Of a stretch of 64,000 bases of DNA, positions 24,712 to 32,584 are shown piece by piece; positions within the stretch are counted from its first letter, which is position 1; every line of letters begins with the position of its first letter. The position numbers were made by a program, and so were the translations under genes. Below the pieces are notes generated by a model. It saw nothing but the letters and a program-made list of their open reading frames with translations, was not told where the DNA came from and did not search any database. This DNA comes from DAITPV01 sp050692555. Lineage in GTDB: Bacteria > Actinomycetota > UBA4738 > CALAEC01. The stretch is from assembly GCA_050692555.1 (NCBI GenBank), contig JBOGVS010000003.1, positions 1 to 64,000 of the forward strand. The letters are read 5' to 3'.

Positions 24712-26093
24712 AGGCTCCGGCTCACCGCCGGCGGATATCTGACCAGGGCCACGGTCATGCCGGCACCGTGGACCTCTCGGGCGGCGGCCAGCGCATCCTC
24801 CACGGTCGCCGCCGGCTCGAACCCGGCGTGGCGGATCACCCCGGGATCCTCGGCTCCGACCACAATGACCCGGCCGGCGTGCCGGAGACGCTTCAGCGGG
24901 TACAGGGCCATCACCGGGTGGACCGGATGGAAGCCGAACCCCGTTCGATACCGTTTCAGGTACTCCTCCCGCGCCGCCAGCTCGGGCTCGAACCGCCGCC
25001 GGGCCTCGTACGGGTCCCGGGTCTCGGGGAGCACCCGCTCCCACACCTCGCGGTAGGACGGGTGATGTTGCTCGTCCCATCGGTCGGGGCACGGTGTGGC
25101 CAGGATCACCGTGCAGCCGGGGTTACCTGCGGCCTCGATCATCCCGCCCAGGTACCCCAGACCCGTGGAGATCAACGTGAGCAGCGGATTGGTGAACGAG
25201 TACGCGGCGTACGGGCTCCAGTCGGGCACGCCGTAGAGCACCACGTCGGTCCGTTCGTCGAGCAGGTCTCGGCGGGCGGGCTGGTTGGCTCGGAGCAGGC
25301 CCAGCACGGCCGTCCTGGTGGCGCCTACTGATCCACCGAAGGCCCGGTGCACCTGGAGCGGGTTGGCCAGCACGGTCTCCACCTTGAAGATCCGATCCGG
25401 GCCCAGGCGGTCCTCCACCACCTCGCCCATGCGGTCGAGGATCTCGTGCATCCGGTTGCGGTCCAGCGACATGCTCATGGTGTCGGGATCGTGGTGGTGG
25501 TGGATCGAGCGGTACGTCGAGAGTCCCACGCACACGGACTTCCACCCGCCGGAGAACCCTCGGGTCGTCGAGCAGTTCAGGTAGATCGTGAGATCGCTCT
25601 CGGTGACCAGGCGGTTGATTTCGACGTCGTGGCCGTCCTTGGTCGCTCCCAGGTGAACGTTCCCGTTCGGGTCCTCGGCGTCGTGGCACCTGATCCGGCC
25701 GCCGAACCTCCGGACCACGTCCCGTCCCAGGATGCCGGCCAGCTCGTCGGAGGTGAACTGCCGGTGCAGGGCGTTGGCACACAGGAGCGTGACGTCTTCC
25801 TCTCGCACCCCGCCGCGGGACAGCGCGTCGAGGATCACGGGCACCGCCTCGGCCCACGCCGGCGCGTAACAGGGAACCGTGGGATCGTCGAACGCCAACG
25901 TCACCGAGGATCCCGGCGAGACCCGGTCAGCCAGCGGCGGGCCGTCCAGGGGGCGATCGACCGCGTGGCGATACGTGGCGGCGAGGTCGGCTGCCGGCTC
26001 CAGCGGCAGGGTCACCCCCGAGCCGAGGACCGGGGTGTCGTCGGGGAGTTCGACGGTCAGCCAGCCGTCGCCGAAGACGATCTCCTCGCGCAC
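24708..26093 (-). CDS. LarA-like nickel-pincer racemase family protein
   Basis: A 461-residue protein of the LarA/DUF2088 family, whose founding member is a nickel-pincer-dependent lactate racemase. Visible blocks are an N-terminal strand-rich domain with VTLAFDDPTVPC, LLCANALHRQFTSDEL, IRCHDAEDPNGNVHLGATKDG, and the SGGWKSVCVGLSTYRSIHHHHDP region, where several histidines could contact metal. The cofactor genes larB, larC and larE are not nearby, so activity and substrate are open. The TAG stop is shared tail-to-tail with the Usp-Rieske gene through a CTAG tetramer. Confidence 0.8.
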   Translation of the reverse strand: MREEIVFGDGWLTVELPDDTPVLGSGVTLPLEPAADLAATYRHAVDRPLDGPPLADRVSPGSSVTLAFDDPTVPCYAPAWAEAVPVILDALSRGGVREEDVTLLCANALHRQFTSDELAGILGRDVVRRFGGRIRCHDAEDPNGNVHLGATKDGHDVEINRLVTESDLTIYLNCSTTRGFSGGWKSVCVGLSTYRSIHHHHDPDTMSMSLDRNRMHEILDRMGEVVEDRLGPDRIFKVETVLANPLQVHRAFGGSVGATRTAVLGLLRANQPARRDLLDERTDVVLYGVPDWSPYAAYSFTNPLLTLISTGLGYLGGMIEAAGNPGCTVILATPCPDRWDEQHHPSYREVWERVLPETRDPYEARRRFEPELAAREEYLKRYRTGFGFHPVHPVMALYPLKRLRHAGRVIVVGAEDPGVIRHAGFEPAATVEDALAAAREVHGAGMTVALVRYPPAVSRSL

Positions 26094-26112
26094 GGCGGCC
26101 GGAGCATAGCCC

Positions 26113-26118
26113 TACGAT
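26113..26118 (+). promoter_or_regulatory. Leaderless -10 element (TACGAT)
   Basis: TACGAT, seven bases, then GTG at 26126. It overlaps the in-frame ATG at 26117, favouring the GTG start for the hydrolase. Confidence 0.55.
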
Positions 26119-26125
26119 GAGCGCC

Positions 26126-27040
26126 GTGCGCACCCGGACGGTCGACGTGAGCGGCCCGGTGAACGTGGCCGATTTCGGCGGCTCCGGTCCGGTGATGGTC
26201 CTGCTGCACGGCCTGGGCGGCTCGCACGTGAACTGGATCCGCATCGGGCCGCTCCTGGCCGAGCGGGCCCGGGTGCTGGCCCCGGACCTCCCCGGGTTCG
26301 GTCGGACCCCGCCGGCCGGCCGGGACACCGGCGTGCTGCCCAACGCCCGGTGGGTGGATCGGTTCCTGGTGGAGCACGCGGGCCAGCCGGCCATCCTGGT
26401 GGGGAACTCCATGGGCGGGCTGGTGGCCATCCTGGAGGCGGTGGAGAACCCCGATCACGTGGCCGGCCTGGCGCTGCTCGATCCGGCGCTCCCCCTGGCG
26501 CCCGGCGAGCCCCGGGACCGGCAGGTGGTCCTGGCCTTCACCGCGTACTTCACCCCGGGGATCGGTGAGCTGTTCGTTCGCCGGCGGGTTCGGGCCCTGG
26601 GCCCCGAGGGCATGGTCCGGGAGACGTTCCGCCTGTGCTGCGTGGATCCCTCTCGGGTGCCCGAGGACGTCGTCGAGCAGCACGTGGCCATGATGCGAGA
26701 CCGGACCCGGATGCCGTGGACGGACCGCTCGGTGCTCCGGGGGGCCCGGACGATGATGGGATTGCTCGTGCGACGGCGGCGGTTCCGGGAGCTCCTTCGG
26801 CGGGTGCGGGTGCCCACCCTGCTGGTCAACGGGTCCGGCGACCGCCTGGTGAAGCTGGCCGCGGCCCGAATAGCTGCCGAGACTCGCCCCGACTGGACGT
26901 TCCGCCCGCTGGACGACGTGGGCCACATCCCCCAGCTCGAGGATCCGGAGCGGACGGCGAGAGAGGTCTTCACGTGGCTCGACGGTCCGGGCCGGGAGGC
27001 CCTGGACCGCGCGGCGGTCCGAACCACAGAGCCCGTCTAG
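26126..27040 (+). CDS. Alpha/beta hydrolase
   Basis: A 304-residue alpha/beta hydrolase. The oxyanion-hole motif LLHGLGGSHVNW is near residue 30, the nucleophile elbow GNSMGG near 95, an acid candidate in LLVNGSGDRLVK near 235, and the catalytic His in DVGHIPQLEDPE near 275. The cap region is basic. The neighbouring WS/DGAT and SCP2-hydrolase genes suggest a lipid or acyl-ester substrate, but no specific reaction can be assigned. Its stop overlaps the convergent WS/DGAT gene through CTAG. Confidence 0.88.
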   Translation: MRTRTVDVSGPVNVADFGGSGPVMVLLHGLGGSHVNWIRIGPLLAERARVLAPDLPGFGRTPPAGRDTGVLPNARWVDRFLVEHAGQPAILVGNSMGGLVAILEAVENPDHVAGLALLDPALPLAPGEPRDRQVVLAFTAYFTPGIGELFVRRRVRALGPEGMVRETFRLCCVDPSRVPEDVVEQHVAMMRDRTRMPWTDRSVLRGARTMMGLLVRRRRFRELLRRVRVPTLLVNGSGDRLVKLAAARIAAETRPDWTFRPLDDVGHIPQLEDPERTAREVFTWLDGPGREALDRAAVRTTEPV

Positions 27041-28434
27041 GCCCCGGCGGTCTTCTTCAGCTCCTCGATCGACTCCAGCAGGCCGCCGGACAGGACGTCG
27101 ATGTCGGGCACCGCGTCCCAGTCGCCGGTGAACCCGAACCCCATGGTCCCGGACAGGCTGGTGACCGCCACCGACAGGGCCATGGCCTCACCGATGGGCA
27201 TCACCGGGTACGCCACCAGGAGCCGGGCTCCGTCGAGGTACAGAGGCACCTGGGGCCCGGGCACGTTCGAGACCACCACGTTGATCACCCTCTGGCGGGT
27301 CAGGAGCCGGGCCGCCAGAGCGTGCAGGGTCGGCGGCGTCCACTGCGCGGCATTGATCAGCGCCGTGGCGGCCACGGCCTGGTGCGAGGACTTCAGCTCT
27401 CGAGTGGCCTCGGAGATCTTCCGCAGCCGGCTCACCGGGCTGGAGGTCCCCACCGGGAGGTCCGCGAAGAACATCGACACCTGATTGCCGAGCGCCGACT
27501 GCTTGGGAGGGTCACGGGTGGAGACCGGGACCATGGCCCGCAGCGTGACCCCCTTGATGGGCTGGCCCCGTGATCGCAGCAGCCGCCGGAGGGCGCCGGT
27601 CACCGTGGCCAGGATGACGTCATTGACCGTCCCGCCCAGCGCGTTCTTCACCGCCTTGGCCTCGTCCACCGGGAACTCGGCCATGGCGAACCGCCGGTTC
27701 GGCCCGACGGGGACGTTGAACGGACCTCGCGGGGCGGCGCCCAGCGAGAGCAGCGATCCGAGCCCTCCCATCAGGCGGCCGGCACCCTCGAGGAAGTCCC
27801 GCGGCGCCCGGATGGCCCGCCCGGCGGTCGCGGTAGCGGATCGGAGTGGGTGGGTAACGGTGTCCACCGCGCTGGACACGAGCAGGTCGGTCCGCGACGG
27901 TGGCGGTGACGGGTGCCACGACCCGGCCTCGATCCGCTGGGGCTCCGGCGTCGGGTCGAACATCACCGTGGCCAGGTCGATACCGCTCAGCCCGTCGATC
28001 ATGGCGTGGTGGGACTTCGACAGGACCCCCACGTAGCCGTCCTCGAGCCCCTCGATCAGGTACATCTCCCACAGCGGCTTGGTGCGGTCCAGGGGACGGG
28101 AGTGGACCCGCTGGACGAACTCGGCCAGCTCCCGGCGACCGCCCGGGGCGGGCAGGGCCGCTCGGCGGAGGTGGAAGTCGATGTCGAAGTCCTCGTCGTC
28201 CACCCACATCGGCCGGCCCACGCCGAACGGCGGGAACACCACCCGCTGGCGGAACCGGGGGACCAGGTGGATCCGTCGCTGGATCACCTCGGCGAGATCG
28301 TCTCGGTGGAGGCGCCCGCCCCGACGGGTGGCCGGATCCAGGATGACCAGCCCGGCCACGTGCATGTGGACCGAGGGGCGCTCCATGTACAGGAAGGAGG
28401 AGTCGAGGACGCTCAGACGCTGGTTTTCTGTCAT
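27037..28434 (-). CDS. Wax ester synthase/diacylglycerol acyltransferase (WS/DGAT)
   Basis: A 465-residue acyl-CoA:alcohol/diacylglycerol acyltransferase that makes storage wax esters or triacylglycerol. The catalytic HHxxxDG motif is intact (SHHAMIDGLSG, His142, His143, Asp147). The N terminus LSVLDSSFLYMER and the later VNDVILATVTGALRRLL and NVVVSNVPGPQVPLYL blocks are family signatures. The ATG is only 20 bases from the GTG of the divergent SCP2-hydrolase gene, with a shared -10 region between them, so the two are probably co-regulated. Confidence 0.94.
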   Translation of the reverse strand: MTENQRLSVLDSSFLYMERPSVHMHVAGLVILDPATRRGGRLHRDDLAEVIQRRIHLVPRFRQRVVFPPFGVGRPMWVDDEDFDIDFHLRRAALPAPGGRRELAEFVQRVHSRPLDRTKPLWEMYLIEGLEDGYVGVLSKSHHAMIDGLSGIDLATVMFDPTPEPQRIEAGSWHPSPPPSRTDLLVSSAVDTVTHPLRSATATAGRAIRAPRDFLEGAGRLMGGLGSLLSLGAAPRGPFNVPVGPNRRFAMAEFPVDEAKAVKNALGGTVNDVILATVTGALRRLLRSRGQPIKGVTLRAMVPVSTRDPPKQSALGNQVSMFFADLPVGTSSPVSRLRKISEATRELKSSHQAVAATALINAAQWTPPTLHALAARLLTRQRVINVVVSNVPGPQVPLYLDGARLLVAYPVMPIGEAMALSVAVTSLSGTMGFGFTGDWDAVPDIDVLSGGLLESIEELKKTAGA

Positions 28435-28442
28435 TTCCGATG

Positions 28443-28449
28443 TACAGTA
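28443..28449. promoter_or_regulatory. Overlapping divergent -10 elements (TACAGTA)
   Basis: The core reads TACAGT on the plus strand (six bases before GTG 28455) and TACTGT on the minus strand (nine bases before ATG 28434), inside GTACAGTAC. Both genes could start leaderless from one melted region. Confidence 0.45.
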
Positions 28450-28454
28450 CCGCC

Positions 28455-29681
28455 GTGGCGCTGGCTGAGCGCGTTCGCCCGAGCGCGCCGCGGGTGCGAG
28501 AGAGGGTCCTGACGCTTCCGGCCCGGTTCCGGGCCGAGGCGTCCGAGGGGTTCGCGGGAGAGTTCGCCCTGACCGTCGACGGAGAGCCCTTCGCCATCGC
28601 CATCGCCGACGGCGGATGCTCGGTGAGAGAGGTCGAACCGAAGTCTCCCACCTCCCGGATCACCACCGACGCCGACACCTGGCTGGCCCTCGACGCGGGC
28701 CAGGTGTCAAGCATCGACGCGTTTCTGGACGACCGGATCGTGGTCCGGGGGAACGTCGAGCAGGCCGTTCGCATGCAGTCTCTGTTCGAGCCGTCCGCTC
28801 GGCCCCGGACGCCGCAGGACCTCGACCACGTCACGGTCCGGGCCGGCGGCCACGAGCTGTCGGTGTTCGCCTTCGGCGAAGGGCCACCGGTGGTCCTGCT
28901 TCACGGTCTGGCGGCCACCAAGCTGTCGTTCATGCCGCTGCTGCCGCCGCTGGCCGATCGCTACCGGGTGGTGGTCCCCGACCTCCCGGGGCACGGAGAT
29001 TCCGACAAGCGTCGGGCCCGGTACACGCCCTCTTACTACGCCGACGTGGTCGTGGAGATCCTGGACGCGCTGGGCCTGGACCGGGCCACGCTCGTGGGGA
29101 ACTCGATGGGAGGACGGGTGGCCCTGGAGGTCGCCGCCGAGGCGCCGGAGCGGGTGACATCCCTGGTTCTGCTGGCCCCGGCGGTGGCCGGCCTGCCGTG
29201 GCCGTTCTACGCCAGGTTCGTTCGGGCGCTCCCTCCCGGCATCGGCCGGGTCCCTCTCCCGCTGCAGCGGCGGGTGGTGATGCGGGCCATCCGGCAGCTG
29301 TTCGCCAGGCCGGACCGCCTGGCCGCGGCCGGATACCTGGCGGGAGTGGACGAGTTCATCAGGGTCTACCGCTCCGGCCGGGCCCGGATCGGCCTGCTAT
29401 CCGCGATCCGCGGCCTGGCCGGCGACGCTCCCACGGAGTTCTGGGATCGGATGCGGGAGGTGGAGGCTCCGGCCCTGATCCTGTGGGGGCTGGAGGACCG
29501 CCTGGTGCCGGAGCGACTGGGTCGGAAGCTGGCGGCCACGCTCCGGCGAGCGGAGCTGGTGGTGCTCCCCGAGGTCGGTCACGTCCCCCAGTTCGAGGTA
29601 CCCGAGATCACCCGGGAGCTGGTGCTGGAATTTCTGGAGTCGCTCGGGGACGGGCCCCGTCGCCTCCCCGCGCCAGCGTGA
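28455..29681 (+). CDS. SCP2-like domain fused to an alpha/beta hydrolase
   Basis: A 408-residue protein. Residues about 10-110 resemble an SCP2 sterol/lipid-carrier domain (GEFALTVDGEPFAIAIADGG; SRITTDADTWLALDAGQ; VVRGNVEQAVRMQSLF). Residues about 125-400 are an alpha/beta hydrolase with VVLLHGLAATKLSF, nucleophile GNSMGG, acid LWGLEDRLVPE and His in VGHVPQFEVPE. A lipid-binding domain feeding a hydrolase suggests an acyl ester or thioester substrate. The ATG at 28440 lies before the predicted -10, so GTG 28455 is preferred. It overlaps the convergent kinase gene by 74 bases. Confidence 0.88.
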   Translation: MALAERVRPSAPRVRERVLTLPARFRAEASEGFAGEFALTVDGEPFAIAIADGGCSVREVEPKSPTSRITTDADTWLALDAGQVSSIDAFLDDRIVVRGNVEQAVRMQSLFEPSARPRTPQDLDHVTVRAGGHELSVFAFGEGPPVVLLHGLAATKLSFMPLLPPLADRYRVVVPDLPGHGDSDKRRARYTPSYYADVVVEILDALGLDRATLVGNSMGGRVALEVAAEAPERVTSLVLLAPAVAGLPWPFYARFVRALPPGIGRVPLPLQRRVVMRAIRQLFARPDRLAAAGYLAGVDEFIRVYRSGRARIGLLSAIRGLAGDAPTEFWDRMREVEAPALILWGLEDRLVPERLGRKLAATLRRAELVVLPEVGHVPQFEVPEITRELVLEFLESLGDGPRRLPAPA

Positions 29682-30924
29682 TCCGGAAGCAGGCTCCCCG
29701 AGGCTCGTTGGGCTCGTAGGCCACCCGGCCACCCTGCGCCTCGGCCAGGGCCTTGACGATCGCCAGTCCCAGGCCCACCGAGTGGTGGTTGGCCTCGGAG
29801 CGGAACGGCTCGAACAGGTTCCGGCGATCGGCCTCCGGCACGCCGGGGCCGTGATCCTTGAACCGCAGGTCCACCAGCCCGGCGCCGTCCTCGGCCGCCT
29901 CCACCACGTACGGCGGATCGCCGTACCGCGTGGCGTTGGTGGCCAGGTTGATCAGCATCTGCTCCAGGCGCGCTGGGTCGGCCCGCACGGTGACCGAGGG
30001 GTCGATGCGCACGTCGAACTGATCTCCGTCCTGGGTGAAGGACAGGGCCCTGCTGACCACGGGCTCCAGAGGCGCGTCTCGGACCTCGAGCTTCAGGCGA
30101 CCCTGGGCCATCCGGGCCAGGTCCAGCAGGTCCCCGGCCAGCCGCTCCAGTCGCTCGGCCTGGCGATCGGCCGAGGCCAGCATCTCGGCGCGGGTCGAAT
30201 CCTCGACCCTGTCCCCGTGCCGGATCAGGATCTTCAAGGTTCCCCGGATCGTGGTGAGCGGGTTCCTGACGTCGTGGGCCAGGGTGGCCACCAGACGAGA
30301 CCGGAGGGCGTCCGTCTGGGACAGCTCGGCCAGGGCGTGGCCCAGCTGAGAGCGCTGTCTGGTGAGGTTCCGGGCCATGAGCCCGGCCACCAGGGCGATC
30401 ATCAGGCCGATCCCCATCCGGAACGAGATGCTGTTCCATTCCAGCGGGTGGCCGTACATCCGTGATCCCCAGATCTCCCTTCCGGCATACAGCACCGTGA
30501 TGGCCGCCCAGGAGGTCAGGGCCCCCGGGAGCCCGAACCGGATGGCTCCTTCCAACGGCAGGATGAACACCACGGCCCACAGCGCCGTGAACTGGTCGAA
30601 CGTGTACAGCCACACGAACGCCGAGGTCACCAGGACGTCCATGGCCAGCGCGATGATCGACAGGTTGCGGGCCTGGGCCATGGTGAGGTCGCGGCGGGAG
30701 ATCGCCCAGATGGCCGCGTTCTCCAGGGCCAGGACCGCCACCAGGGCCAGCGCGGCCGGCTTGACCCCCGGCGGATACGGCTCGGTGCTGTAGGCCAGCA
30801 CCTGGACGGTGGCGAACGCGACGGCCGCCCAGCGCACCAGGACCATGGTGCGCTCCGAGCGGCGGATGTCCTCGAGGCGGAGGGACTCGTCGCGGGCGGG
30901 CAAGGGCGGGCTGGATTCGGGCAT
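29608..30924 (-). CDS. Membrane histidine kinase
   Basis: A 438-residue sensor kinase. About six hydrophobic helices occupy residues 25-185, followed by a coiled linker, a HisKA domain with SRLVATLAHDVRNPLTTIRG, and a HATPase domain (LINLATNATRYGDPPYV; FKDHGPGVPEADRRNLFEPF; SVGLGLAIVKALAEAQGG). The sensor part resembles multi-helix integral domains rather than a PAS input. No response regulator is adjacent, so it is an orphan kinase in this window. The start is ATG at 30924; readings further upstream are not convincing. Confidence 0.9.
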   Translation of the reverse strand: MPESSPPLPARDESLRLEDIRRSERTMVLVRWAAVAFATVQVLAYSTEPYPPGVKPAALALVAVLALENAAIWAISRRDLTMAQARNLSIIALAMDVLVTSAFVWLYTFDQFTALWAVVFILPLEGAIRFGLPGALTSWAAITVLYAGREIWGSRMYGHPLEWNSISFRMGIGLMIALVAGLMARNLTRQRSQLGHALAELSQTDALRSRLVATLAHDVRNPLTTIRGTLKILIRHGDRVEDSTRAEMLASADRQAERLERLAGDLLDLARMAQGRLKLEVRDAPLEPVVSRALSFTQDGDQFDVRIDPSVTVRADPARLEQMLINLATNATRYGDPPYVVEAAEDGAGLVDLRFKDHGPGVPEADRRNLFEPFRSEANHHSVGLGLAIVKALAEAQGGRVAYEPNEPRGACFRITLARGGDGARPRATPEIPAPAPG

Positions 30925-30987
30925 GACCGGGCTTGAGTTGTTTTCCTTGCTTGAGAGTTCGTGACCGGATGGGCCGATTCCTGCCGC

Positions 30988-30993
30988 TACGAT
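30988..30993 (+). promoter_or_regulatory. Leaderless -10 element (TACGAT)
   Basis: TACGAT, seven bases, then GTG at 31001 of the glycosyltransferase gene, ruling out the overlapping ATG at 30992. Confidence 0.55.
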
Positions 30994-31000
30994 GCAACTC

Positions 31001-32524
31001 GTGCGCATCCTGCTGTGGCACGGGTGGCTCCTGGAGGGCACCGGCTCGAACATCTACACGGCCAAGGTGGCCGAGGCGTGGCGAGCGGCCGGCCACGACG
31101 TGGTACTGGTGTGCCAGCAGCGCCACCCGGAACGGTTCTCGTTCTTCGACGCGTGGACCACGGCCGGCACGGACGGGGTGGCGCCGCTCCAGGCGACGGG
31201 CGCGGACCCCGCCGCCGGATCGGCCGTCCTGGTGTGCCCCGACATCGGCTCGCTCCTCCCGGTGTTCGTGGAGGACGAGTACGAGGGGTTCACGGTGAAG
31301 ACCTTCGTCGACCTCACCGAGGAGGAGCTGGCCCGGTACCTCGAACGCAACGTCGCCGCGCTCAGCGCGGTGGTGGCCTGGCGACCGCCCGATGCCGTGG
31401 TGGCCGGGCACGTGGTGCCCGGTCCGGTGATCGCTCTCCGGGCCCTGGGACACGGGGGCTACGTGGCCAAGGTCCACGGAAGCGACATCGAGTACGCGGT
31501 GAAGCAACAGGAGCGGTACGCGGTGCTGGCGAGGGAGGGGCTGGAGCCTGCCCACGCCGTGAGTGGAGCCAGCCGGGACGTCCTGGCCAGGGCCGTGGCC
31601 GTGGCTCCCTCGATCGCCGATCGCATCCGGGTGGTCCCGCCGGGCGTGGACCTGGACCGCTGGCGACCGCGCCCCCGGTCCGAAGCCCTGGGCGAAGCGG
31701 CGGCCCGGCTGGACCGCGATCCGGACACCGCCACAGGCCGGCCCCAGGATGCCGATGCCCGGGTCCGAGCCCTCCTGGCCGCCCGGGACGGCCCGGGACT
31801 GGATGCCCTGGCCCGTAGCTACGACCAGGCGGTTCCCGACCCCGAAGGCGCGGACCGGCTCCGCCGCCTGGCTGGCCAGCGCGGGCCGGTGGTTGCCTAC
31901 CTGGGGAAGCTGATCCCCCAGAAAGGTGTGGAGCGGTTCATCGAGGCGCTGGCCGTGCTGGGACCCGAGGTCCGGGGCATGGTGGTGGGGTTCGGCCTGT
32001 TCCGGGAGTGGTACGTGGCGTTGACCGCGGCGCTCGACGCCGGCGACGAGGCCGCTCACGCCTGGCTTGGGGAGACCTCGCCGATGCGTGTCGAGCTGGG
32101 CCCCGGTGAGGTGGCCGCCGCCCGCGGCCTGGGCTCCCGCCTGGTATTCACCGGGCGCCTGGACCATCGGTACGCCCCGGAGGCGGTGGCCGCGGCCGAT
32201 GTCCTGGTGGTGCCGTCGACGCTGGAGGAAGCGTTCGGGATGGTCGCCGCGGAAGCGGCCGCCGCAGGTGCGCTTCCCCTGGTGGCCCGGCACTCCTCGC
32301 TGGCGGAGGTGGCGGATGCTCTCGAGGCAGCCATCGGTCGCCCCGGGCTGCTGTCCTTCGAGCCCGGGGATGGAGCCACCCGGCGAGTGGCCGAGGGCCT
32401 CGGCCGCCTGCTGTCGCTACCGCCTGACGAACGGGCCGTACTTCGCGAACGGGTCCGGGACCACGTGGCCACGGAGTGGACCTGGGACCGAACCGCCGAG
32501 CGGCTGCTGGACGCGGCCCGCTGA
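31001..32524 (+). CDS. Family 4 glycosyltransferase
   Basis: A 507-residue GT-B glycosyltransferase. The N-terminal domain starts VRILLWHGWLLEGTGSNIYTAKVAEAW, a nucleotide-sugar transferase loop. The linker has VPPGVDLDRWRP, and the C-terminal domain has VVAYLGKLIPQKGVERFIEAL, LVFTGRLDHRYAPEAVAAADVLVVPSTLEEAFGMVAAEA, with the Glu of the EAFGMVAAE motif. An insertion of about 70 residues (roughly 225-295, rich in Arg/Asp/Ala) separates the two halves. Acceptor and sugar are unknown, and no other polysaccharide genes are nearby. Confidence 0.9.
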   Translation: MRILLWHGWLLEGTGSNIYTAKVAEAWRAAGHDVVLVCQQRHPERFSFFDAWTTAGTDGVAPLQATGADPAAGSAVLVCPDIGSLLPVFVEDEYEGFTVKTFVDLTEEELARYLERNVAALSAVVAWRPPDAVVAGHVVPGPVIALRALGHGGYVAKVHGSDIEYAVKQQERYAVLAREGLEPAHAVSGASRDVLARAVAVAPSIADRIRVVPPGVDLDRWRPRPRSEALGEAAARLDRDPDTATGRPQDADARVRALLAARDGPGLDALARSYDQAVPDPEGADRLRRLAGQRGPVVAYLGKLIPQKGVERFIEALAVLGPEVRGMVVGFGLFREWYVALTAALDAGDEAAHAWLGETSPMRVELGPGEVAAARGLGSRLVFTGRLDHRYAPEAVAAADVLVVPSTLEEAFGMVAAEAAAAGALPLVARHSSLAEVADALEAAIGRPGLLSFEPGDGATRRVAEGLGRLLSLPPDERAVLRERVRDHVATEWTWDRTAERLLDAAR

Positions 32525-32584
32525 CTCCGAGGCTCGCCCCGCCGTCGCTCCCGTACCATCCCCGTCAGTGTTTGGCTCCAAGGC

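Noticed and set aside
29579..32293. A 904-codon minus-strand frame across the kinase and glycosyltransferase
   Set aside because: It is a shadow of the kinase on the same strand and the glycosyltransferase on the other; low-complexity Pro/Gly/Arg/His content.
32568..32570. GTG after TACCAT as a leaderless start of the PQQ-like gene
   Set aside because: It is out of frame with the propeller gene and soon meets a stop.
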